This document shows positions 25,131-31,834 of a stretch of 64,000 nt of DNA, piece after piece. The notes under the pieces were generated by a model, which worked only from the letters and a program-made list of their open reading frames with translations, was not told the origin of the DNA and did no database searches. This DNA comes from Micromonospora narathiwatensis (lineage in GTDB: Bacteria; Actinomycetota; Actinomycetes; Mycobacteriales; Micromonosporaceae), in the NCBI RefSeq assembly GCF_900089605.1, contig NZ_LT594324.1, positions 4,712,001 through 4,776,000 of the forward strand, in the 5' to 3' direction. The translations under genes were made by a program, and so were the position numbers. Position 1 is the stretch's first letter, and every line of letters starts with the position of its first letter.

Positions 25131-26372
25131 ATGAGCGTCGTCGAGCAGGCCCGGCGGGCCCGGGACGCGGCGGAGGCCCTCGCGGTCGCCACCCGTACGG
25201 CGAAGGACGCCGCGCTTCACGCGATGGCCGACGCGCTGGTGGCGCGTACCCCGGAGATCCTGGCCGCGAACGCGACGGACCTGGCGGCCGGGCGCGAGGC
25301 CGGACTGACCGCGGCCGTGCTGGACCGGCTGGCCCTCGACGCCGGCCGGGTGGCCGGCATCGCCGACGCGCTGCGCCAGATGGCCGCGCTGCCCGACCCG
25401 GTCGGCGAGGTGGTCCGCGGCTCGACCCTGCCCAACGGCCTGGAGCTGCGGCAGGTCCGGGTGCCGTTCGGGGTGGTCGGCATCATCTACGAGGCCCGGC
25501 CCAACGTGACCGTGGACGCGGCCGGCATCTGCCTCAAGTCCGGCAACGCGGCGCTGCTGCGCGGCTCCTCCTCGGCCGCGCACTCCAACGCGGCGCTGGT
25601 CGCCGTGCTCCGCGACGCGGTCGCCGGGGCCGGCCTGCCGGCCGACGCGGTGCAACTCCTCGACGCCACCTCGCGGGACTCGGTCAAGGAGCTGATGCGC
25701 GCCCGGGGCCTGGTCGACGTGCTGATCCCGCGCGGCGGCGCGTCGCTGATCCGGACCGTGGTCGAGGAGTCGACCGTGCCGGTGATCGAGACCGGGGTGG
25801 GCAACTGCCACGTCTACGTGGACGCCGCCGCCGACGTCGCCAAGGCCGTGGCGATCGCCCTCAACGCCAAGACCCAGCGCCTCTCCACCTGCAACACCGC
25901 CGAGTCGCTGCTGGTCCACGCGGGCGTCGCGGACGCCTTCCTGCCCGCGATGCTGGCCGCCTTCGCCGACGCCGGGGTCACCGTGCACGGCTCCCCGGAG
26001 GTCGCGGCCCACTCCGACGCGGTCGTCCCGGCCACCGAGGAGGACTTCGCCACCGAATACCTCTCGGCCGACATCGCCGTCGCCGTCGTCGACTCGCTCG
26101 ACGCGGCGGTCGCCCACATCAGGCGGTACGGCACCGGCCACACCGAGGCGATCGTCACCGACTCCCAGTCGGCCGCCCGGGAGTTCGTGGCCCGGGTGGA
26201 CGCGGCGGCGGTGATGGTGAACGCCTCCACCCGGTTCACCGACGGCGGCGAATTCGGCTTCGGCGCGGAGATCGGCATCTCCACCCAGAAGCTGCACGCC
26301 CGGGGCCCGATGGGGCTGCCCGAGCTGACCAGCACCAAGTACGTGGTCACCGGGGACGGCCACCTGCGCTGA
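25131..26372 (+). CDS. proA: Gamma-glutamyl phosphate reductase
   Basis: This 413-aa enzyme reduces glutamyl phosphate to the semialdehyde with NADPH. Motifs include [46 protein letters not shown] and the catalytic Cys in [16 protein letters not shown] 25131 has GAGGAG 6 bases upstream; the longer form from 25083 would overlap proB and add an atypical N-terminus. The pair proB-proA forms an operon ended by the hairpin at 26389-26417. Confidence 0.96.
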   Translation: MSVVEQARRARDAAEALAVATRTAKDAALHAMADALVARTPEILAANATDLAAGREAGLTAAVLDRLALDAGRVAGIADALRQMAALPDPVGEVVRGSTLPNGLELRQVRVPFGVVGIIYEARPNVTVDAAGICLKSGNAALLRGSSSAAHSNAALVAVLRDAVAGAGLPADAVQLLDATSRDSVKELMRARGLVDVLIPRGGASLIRTVVEESTVPVIETGVGNCHVYVDAAADVAKAVAIALNAKTQRLSTCNTAESLLVHAGVADAFLPAMLAAFADAGVTVHGSPEVAAHSDAVVPATEEDFATEYLSADIAVAVVDSLDAAVAHIRRYGTGHTEAIVTDSQSAAREFVARVDAAAVMVNASTRFTDGGEFGFGAEIGISTQKLHARGPMGLPELTSTKYVVTGDGHLR

Positions 26373-26388
26373 TCCAGTCACTGGGCGC

Positions 26389-26417
26389 CGGCCGGACCGC
26401 CGACGACGGTCCGGCCG
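26389..26417. terminator. Hairpin terminator after proA
   Basis: A perfect 11-bp stem (CGGCCGGACCG at 26389-26399 with its complement at 26407-26417) has a 7-base loop. It lies in the gap between convergent proA and the squalene-cyclase-fold gene and may act in both directions. Confidence 0.75.
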
Positions 26418-26428
26418 AGACCGGCCGG

Positions 26429-27403
26429 TCAGGCCGTGGGCGTGGCGGGATCCGGGGATACGCCGCGCTCCGGGGACACGACCGGCGCCGGGCGTTGCGG
26501 CGGCACCCGGGGCGGTGCCGGCAGCGCGGCCGGCTGCGGCGACACGAGCGGCGCACCGGGCAGCGGGGCCTCGGGCCCGACCGGGCGGCAGGCGCGAATC
26601 GCGCGCAGCGTGGTGTGCACGTCGAACTGGTGGCCGTCGTCGCTGTCCCAGCCGCCGTCGCTGCGCTGGGTCTCGGCGAGCCGGTTGCGCGCCGAGACCA
26701 GCAGCCACTGTTCCTCGCCCACCTCGACCCGGCGCAGCGTGGCGGCGAGCCAGGCCACGTCGGCCGCGGACAGCTGCGGGATCCGGTCGGCCAGCACCGC
26801 CTGGATCCGGGCCGACTCGTAGTACATCTGCTGGCGGTGCAGCACGGCCGCGGCCAGCCAGCCGGCCGGCAGGAAGGACGGCCAGCTCCCGTCCGGGGCT
26901 AGCTGCGCGGCCAGCCCCTGGGCCGCCGCCTGCACCACCCCGGCGTACGCCCCACCGACCCGGTGGTCGAGCGGCCCGGCGGCGCGGGCGTCCAGCCCGG
27001 CCACGGTCAGCCAGAACCCGGCGTTGGCGGTGAGGTAGAGCCGTGCCTCCGGGTCGCCCGGGGTGGCCCACTCGGGGGCGAACCCGGCCAGCGACGGGTC
27101 CTCGTCCCAACCGCCGTCGGAGAGCTGCGAGGCGGCCAGCCAGTCCAGCGCGCGCCGGGCGGCCGGACGGCTCAGCGCGCCGAGGTCGTCCAGCTCGGCC
27201 AGCCGGAAGCAGGTGGCGTCGACCGAGGCCACCTCACCGTCGAGCATCGCCGGCCAACCGCCGCCGGGCACCTGCCCGACCTCGGCCGCGTCGAGCAGGT
27301 CGGCCGGCACCGGGGCACCGGTACGCAGCCGGGAGAGACGGGCGCGGTCCACCGCGTCCCCATGCGCCACGACGAAGCCGATAGCGGCGTCCAGATCGAC
27401 CAC
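26429..27403 (-). CDS. Prenyltransferase/squalene-oxidase-repeat (alpha6-alpha barrel) protein
   Basis: This 324-aa protein contains several QW-like motifs: ASQLSDGGWDEDP, AQLAPDGSWPSF and AETQRSDGGWDSDDG. These occur in terpene cyclases and related alpha/alpha barrels. It is about half the length of squalene-hopene cyclases and lacks a clear DxDD acid motif, so it may be a single-barrel, possibly non-catalytic protein. The last 50 residues are Pro/Ala-rich and unstructured. GTG 27403 is the likely start, without a strong ribosome site. No function can be assigned. Confidence 0.7.
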   Translation of the reverse strand: MVDLDAAIGFVVAHGDAVDRARLSRLRTGAPVPADLLDAAEVGQVPGGGWPAMLDGEVASVDATCFRLAELDDLGALSRPAARRALDWLAASQLSDGGWDEDPSLAGFAPEWATPGDPEARLYLTANAGFWLTVAGLDARAAGPLDHRVGGAYAGVVQAAAQGLAAQLAPDGSWPSFLPAGWLAAAVLHRQQMYYESARIQAVLADRIPQLSAADVAWLAATLRRVEVGEEQWLLVSARNRLAETQRSDGGWDSDDGHQFDVHTTLRAIRACRPVGPEAPLPGAPLVSPQPAALPAPPRVPPQRPAPVVSPERGVSPDPATPTA

Positions 27404-27480
27404 GACGGAGACGCTACCTGCAGGAACGCGGCCACGCCTCGGTAGCTCGGCCAGGGGTGAACCGGCCCACCGGCGATACC

Positions 27481-27515
27481 CGAAGGGCCCTCCCGGCAGC
27501 CGGGAGGGCCCTTCG
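27481..27515 (-). terminator. Strong hairpin terminator downstream of moeZ
   Basis: A 16-bp perfect stem (27481-27496 and 27500-27515) has a 3-base loop CAG. It lies 9 bases after the moeZ stop in minus-strand order and contains the AGGGCCCT core. Confidence 0.85.
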
Positions 27516-27524
27516 GGCGACGAC

Positions 27525-28706
27525 TCAGTACGCCGGCAGCGCCGGATCGATCTGCTTGATCCAGGAGAGCACGCCACCCTGGACGTGCACCGCGTCCCTG
27601 AAGCCGGCCGCCTTCAGCGCGGCGAGCGCCTCGGCGGAGCGGACGCCGGACTTGCAGTGCAGCACGATCTGCCGGTCCTGCGGGAGCTTGGCGAGCGCCT
27701 CGCCGGAGATGATCTCCCCCTTGGGGATGAGCGTCGCGCCGGGGATCCGGACGATGTCGTACTCGGCGGGCTCACGAACGTCGACCAGGAAGATGTCCTT
27801 GCCGGCGTCCTGCCACTCCTTCAGCTCCAGCGCGGTGATGGTCGAGTCGACCACCGCCACCTGCGCCTCCACGGAGACCGCGCCGCAGAAGTCCTCGTAG
27901 TCCTCCAACAGGTCGGTGACCGTGGGGTTCTCGCCGCAGAGCACGCAGTTCGGGTCCTTGCGAACCTTGATCTTGCGGTAGCTCATCTCCAGGGCGTCGT
28001 AGACCATCAGCCGGCCGACCAGCGGCTCGCCGATGCCGGTGAGTAACTTGATCGCCTCGTTGACCTGGATCGACCCGATGGACGCGCAGAGCACGCCGAG
28101 CACGCCGCCCTCGGCGCAGGACGGCACCATGCCGGGCGGCGGCGGCTCCGGGTAGAGGCAGCGGTAGCAGGGGCCGTGCTCGGCCCAGAACACTGACGCC
28201 TGGCCGTCGAAGCGGTAGATCGAGCCCCAGACGTACGGCTTGCCGAGCAGCACCGCCGCGTCGTTGACCAGGTAGCGGGTGGCGAAGTTGTCGGTGCCGT
28301 CGACGATCAGGTCGTACTGGGAGAAGATCTCCCGGACGTTCTCCCGGTCCAGCGCGGTGTTGTGGATCTCGACCTGGACCAGCGGGTTGATCTCGCGGAT
28401 CGAGGCGGCGGCCGACTCGGCCTTGGACCGGCCCACGTCGGATACGCCGTGGATGACCTGACGCTGGAGGTTGGACTCGTCGACGGTGTCGAAGTCGATG
28501 ATGCCGAGGGTGCCGACGCCGGCGGCGGCGAGGTAGAGCAGGGCCGGCGAGCCGAGACCACCTGCTCCGACGCAGAGCACCCGGGCGTTCTTCAGTCGCT
28601 TCTGCCCCGCCACCCCGACGTCCGGGATGATCAGGTGGCGCGAGTAGCGACGGATCTCGTCTACGGTCAGCTCGGCGGCGGGCTCGACGAGCGGGGGCAG
28701 CGACAC
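27525..28706 (-). CDS. moeZ: Adenylyltransferase/sulfurtransferase MoeZ
   Basis: This 393-aa protein has an E1-like ThiF/MoeB domain (about residues 15-260) and a C-terminal rhodanese domain (about 290-393). The first shows LCVGAGGLGSPALLYLAAAG, IDFDTVDESNLQRQ and DGTDNFATRYLVND. Zinc cysteines are in CYRCLYPEPP and CVLCGENP. The rhodanese Cys is in IVLHCKSGVRSAEAL. It adenylates and thiocarboxylates small sulfur-carrier proteins (MoaD, ThiS, CysO types). GTG 28706 has GGGGAG about 6 bases upstream. Confidence 0.95.
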   Translation of the reverse strand: MSLPPLVEPAAELTVDEIRRYSRHLIIPDVGVAGQKRLKNARVLCVGAGGLGSPALLYLAAAGVGTLGIIDFDTVDESNLQRQVIHGVSDVGRSKAESAAASIREINPLVQVEIHNTALDRENVREIFSQYDLIVDGTDNFATRYLVNDAAVLLGKPYVWGSIYRFDGQASVFWAEHGPCYRCLYPEPPPPGMVPSCAEGGVLGVLCASIGSIQVNEAIKLLTGIGEPLVGRLMVYDALEMSYRKIKVRKDPNCVLCGENPTVTDLLEDYEDFCGAVSVEAQVAVVDSTITALELKEWQDAGKDIFLVDVREPAEYDIVRIPGATLIPKGEIISGEALAKLPQDRQIVLHCKSGVRSAEALAALKAAGFRDAVHVQGGVLSWIKQIDPALPAY

Positions 28707-28813
28707 GGTGGACTCCCCGGGATCGGCGGTGTGACCGCGCCATTGTCGCTCGGCGCGGCGTCGATCGGCCATGATGAGGGCCACCCAACCCGATATGCGG
28801 GAGCGGGAATATC

Positions 28814-29746
28814 TCAGACGCCGTCGGTCGGCTCCCCCTCGTAGCGGATTCCGTCGAGGTACGGCCAGGCGTTCGCGACGCAACCGTCCAACCCGTACGT
28901 CTGTTGCTGCATCACCGGGGCGGGCTCGCCCGGCCCGGGGCAGGCCTGGTGCAGCTCGCCGAACTCGTGCCCGACCTCGTGGTTGATCACGTACGTCCGG
29001 TAGACGTCCAGCGGGGCGCCGTAGTCCGGCACCGCGTCCATCCAGCGGGCCAGATTGATGATCACCTTGCCGGGCAGCCGGCAGGAGGTGTACCGCTCGG
29101 TGGCCAGGCCCCCCTCGGCGCACATCCGCTCGGAGGTGACCGGGGTGGCCAGGTAGATGGTGAAGTCGGCGGTGGCCGCGTCGGTCACCCGCTGCACCCG
29201 CAGTTCGTCGGAGGCGATCCAGCTCCGCGGATCGCCCAGCACCGCGTCCACCGTGGCGGCGAACTCGTCCGCGTCCTGGCCGGCGTCCCGCTCGACCTCG
29301 ATCCGGTAGCGGCGCAGCGATCCGTCGTACCCGCGTACCGGGGAGCGGCTGTCGGCGGTGGCGAACCGCCCGGAGCCCTCGGTCGGGTACCCGCTGGGCT
29401 GCGTCCGACCGCCGGCGCCGACGCCGTGCGCCAGCCGCGGGTCGCCCGCCGCCACCGGCGGCGGGTCGGTGGGCCGGCGCACCAGGTCGGCCACCCCGGT
29501 CCCGGCACCGCCCGCCGCCAGGAGGGCGACCACGAGCAGGACGGTACGGCGACGGCGGCGGCGCATCCGGCGCAACCCGGGGCGGACCGGCGGGGCGGTG
29601 CCGGGGTGGACCGGCGGCCGGTCGAAGTCGAGCCGAGCAGGCTCACCCGACCCGCGTCCGGCGGGCCGGCGGTGAACCGGACGGCCGTCACCGGTCGCCG
29701 GGAGGTCGGGGTCGACAGGCGGGTCGGAAGGGGACGACGACGTCAT
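28814..29746 (-). CDS. DUF3152 family membrane-anchored putative metalloprotease (copy A)
   Basis: This 310-aa protein has a Pro/Arg-rich cytoplasmic part (residues 1-65), one membrane span (RRTVLLVVALLAAGGAGTGV), a linker and an extracellular DUF3152 domain. The latter contains INHEVGHEFGELHQACPG, matching the HExxHxxGxxH zinc motif of metzincins if HEVGHEFGELH is read as HExxH plus a third ligand, then APVMQQQTYGLDGC, a Met-turn-like element. Several Cys are suited to disulfides. The substrate is unknown. The ATG lies in a hairpin (29745-29762). Copy B lies upstream on the same strand. Confidence 0.85.
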   Translation of the reverse strand: MTSSSPSDPPVDPDLPATGDGRPVHRRPAGRGSGEPARLDFDRPPVHPGTAPPVRPGLRRMRRRRRRTVLLVVALLAAGGAGTGVADLVRRPTDPPPVAAGDPRLAHGVGAGGRTQPSGYPTEGSGRFATADSRSPVRGYDGSLRRYRIEVERDAGQDADEFAATVDAVLGDPRSWIASDELRVQRVTDAATADFTIYLATPVTSERMCAEGGLATERYTSCRLPGKVIINLARWMDAVPDYGAPLDVYRTYVINHEVGHEFGELHQACPGPGEPAPVMQQQTYGLDGCVANAWPYLDGIRYEGEPTDGV

Positions 29747-29762
29747 GGCACCAGCGTGCCAT
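29745..29762 (-). promoter_or_regulatory. Hairpin overlapping the start codon of DUF3152 copy A
   Basis: ATGGCAC (29745-29751) and GTGCCAT (29756-29762) form a perfect 7-bp dyad with a 4-base loop. In the minus-strand mRNA the start ATG (29744-29746) lies at the 3' edge of the stem, so the structure could limit ribosome access, or the dyad could be an operator. The surrounding 29763-29832 is noticeably AT-rich. Confidence 0.4.
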
Positions 29763-29832
29763 GCAATTCGGGCATTTAGCCGCTTTTACCGCGTCTTCCG
29801 CGAAATACTTCTCATCGCCACGATCAGGTCTT

Positions 29833-30762
29833 TCACACCGAAGGGCCGGTGTACCGCCTGCCGTCGAGGTACGGCCACGGGTTCGGCCGGCAGCCGTCGA
29901 GGAAGAGGGTCTGCTGCTGCATCACCGGCGCCGGCCTACCCGCCCCGGGACACCGCTCGTGGTGGTGACCCAACTGGTGGCCGACCTCGTGGTTGATCAC
30001 GTAGAGCCGGTACGTGTCGAGTGGCATCCCCGCCGCGACCAGATGCGGCGCCGAGGTCCGCCACCGGTCCAGGTTGATCACCACCTTGCCGGGCACCCGG
30101 CAGGACGTGTACGGCACCCCGCCCACGCGGATGTTGATGCCACCGCCCAGACACAACCGGCCGGCGGTGTCCCGGGTGGCCAGGTAGATCGTGAAGTCGT
30201 ACCGCCCGCCCGGTGCGACCCGCTGCAACCGGAGCGCGCCGCTGTCCACCCAACTCCCCGGCCCGGCCAGCGCCCGCTGCACATCGTCGCCGAAGGCGTG
30301 GACGTCCTCATCGGAACCGTCCTCCACCGCCACCCGGAAGCGTCGCAGCACCCCCGCCCGGCCGAGCACTCCGCCCGCCCGGTCGTCGTACGCGAAGCTG
30401 CCCCCGCCGTGGGTCGGCACCGGGCCGGGCAGGCTCAGCACCGGCGCGGGCGTGGTCGGGCTCGGCGTCGGCGACGGGCTCGCCGGAGCGGACGGCGTCG
30501 CCGGGGCGCTCGACGGCGTCGGCGGAACGCTCGACGGCGCCGACGGTTGCGCCGTCGTGTCGTCGCCGACCAGCACCTCGGCGAGGGCCGACGGCCGTTG
30601 CAGCGCCATCGGGACGGCGATCCCGGCCGCGGCCAGGAACGCCAACATCACGATCATCGGCCGCCAGCGGCGGCGGGCGGACGGACGACGATTCCGGGTG
30701 GAGTCGGGGCGGACGGAAGCGGGCCGAACGCTGCTGCGGGGCGGATGAGCGGAGGCGGGCAT
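29833..30762 (-). CDS. DUF3152 family membrane-anchored putative metalloprotease (copy B)
   Basis: This 309-aa paralogue of the 28814 gene has the same layout: Arg-rich N-terminus, one span (PMIVMLAFLAAAGIAVPMAL), a Ser/Pro/Thr linker (residues 70-110) and the DUF3152 domain. The zinc motif is in VINHEVGHQLGHHHERCPG, followed by APVMQQQTLFLDGC and PWPYLDGRRYTG. It starts 5 bases after the hydrolase stop, so it is probably cotranscribed with it. The AT-rich gap before copy A suggests that copy A has its own promoter. Confidence 0.85.
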   Translation of the reverse strand: MPASAHPPRSSVRPASVRPDSTRNRRPSARRRWRPMIVMLAFLAAAGIAVPMALQRPSALAEVLVGDDTTAQPSAPSSVPPTPSSAPATPSAPASPSPTPSPTTPAPVLSLPGPVPTHGGGSFAYDDRAGGVLGRAGVLRRFRVAVEDGSDEDVHAFGDDVQRALAGPGSWVDSGALRLQRVAPGGRYDFTIYLATRDTAGRLCLGGGINIRVGGVPYTSCRVPGKVVINLDRWRTSAPHLVAAGMPLDTYRLYVINHEVGHQLGHHHERCPGAGRPAPVMQQQTLFLDGCRPNPWPYLDGRRYTGPSV

Positions 30763-30767
30763 CCGGC

Positions 30768-31790
30768 TCAGCCTGCCATGTCACGCTCGAACGCGCCGTC
30801 CTCCGATCCGGCTAGCATGCGCTCCGGTGTGTCCGACGACACACCCTCCCGCGCCTCGGCGAGCAACGCCAGCACCGCCCGAGCCACGGTGCGCGGCACC
30901 TCCAACTGGGCCACGTGACCCACCCCGTCGAGCATCAACAGCCGGCTGTCCGGGATCACCCGGGCGGCCTGCGGCGCCACCCGGACGTCGACCAGCCGGT
31001 CCTGCCGTCCCCCCACCACCAGCGTCGGCACGCGCACCGCCGCCGCCATCCGCCACAGCGAACCCGAGCCCGGCAGGTACGACCGGAGGAAGCTGGAGAC
31101 CAGCCCACGGAAGGTGCGGAGGTACGCGGCGGCGTAGTGGGTGGCCTCGTAGCGGATCCGGATCTCCTCGATCGCCTCCCGCCGGCGCTGCTCGCTGATC
31201 CGGGTCAGGTCGGCGATGCACGCCTCCATCACCTGCTGGGCCGCCACCTCGGGGGCGAGCTGCACCAGCCGCCGGGCGGCCAGCCGCTCCCCCCGGGGGA
31301 TCGCCAGCAGCGGCAGCATCCGCCCCTGCAACGAGCGGCGGAAGTCCAGGAACGGCAGCGCCGGGGAGATCAGGGTCAGCGTCCGCACCAGGTCCGGCCG
31401 CAGCGCCGCCACGCGTACCGAGATCGCCCCGCCCAGCGAGTTGCCGAACAGGTGCACCGGGCCCCGGTCGCCGTGCTCGATGAAGCGGATCACCCGGTCG
31501 GCGAAGGCCGGGATGGTGTACCGCCGGCCGGGCTCGCTGCGGCCGAAGCCGGGCAGGTCGATCGCCTGGCCCGCCAACCGGTCGGCAAGCAGCCCGGCCA
31601 GGTCCGTCCAGTTCTGCGAGGAGCCGCCGAGGCCGTGCACGTAGAGCGCCGGCTCGGCCTCGGGGGCGGTGGCGGGGGTGTCCCGCACGTACGTCACCGT
31701 GCCGTCGAGGCGTACCGCCCGGCCCGGCCAGGGCGGTGGCAGGTGGGGCGCGGGCAGGACGTGTTCCGGCCAGAGGGCGGCGCGTTTCAT
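30768..31790 (-). CDS. Alpha/beta hydrolase
   Basis: This 340-aa protein has the complete catalytic set: oxyanion motif YVHGLGGSSQNWTDL, nucleophile elbow HLFGNSLGGAISV (GNSLGG), acid in VVGGRQDRLVDVRVA and His in LDGVGHVAQLEVP. A helical cap (about residues 160-235) is present. No signal peptide is seen. The ATG 31790 has GGAG a few bases upstream. The substrate is unknown; relatives include esterases and epoxide-hydrolase-like enzymes. Confidence 0.9.
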   Translation of the reverse strand: MKRAALWPEHVLPAPHLPPPWPGRAVRLDGTVTYVRDTPATAPEAEPALYVHGLGGSSQNWTDLAGLLADRLAGQAIDLPGFGRSEPGRRYTIPAFADRVIRFIEHGDRGPVHLFGNSLGGAISVRVAALRPDLVRTLTLISPALPFLDFRRSLQGRMLPLLAIPRGERLAARRLVQLAPEVAAQQVMEACIADLTRISEQRRREAIEEIRIRYEATHYAAAYLRTFRGLVSSFLRSYLPGSGSLWRMAAAVRVPTLVVGGRQDRLVDVRVAPQAARVIPDSRLLMLDGVGHVAQLEVPRTVARAVLALLAEAREGVSSDTPERMLAGSEDGAFERDMAG

Positions 31791-31834
31791 GGCTCCAGTG
31801 TTCCCGCGCCACGGCCGACCGGCACCGCATCCGC

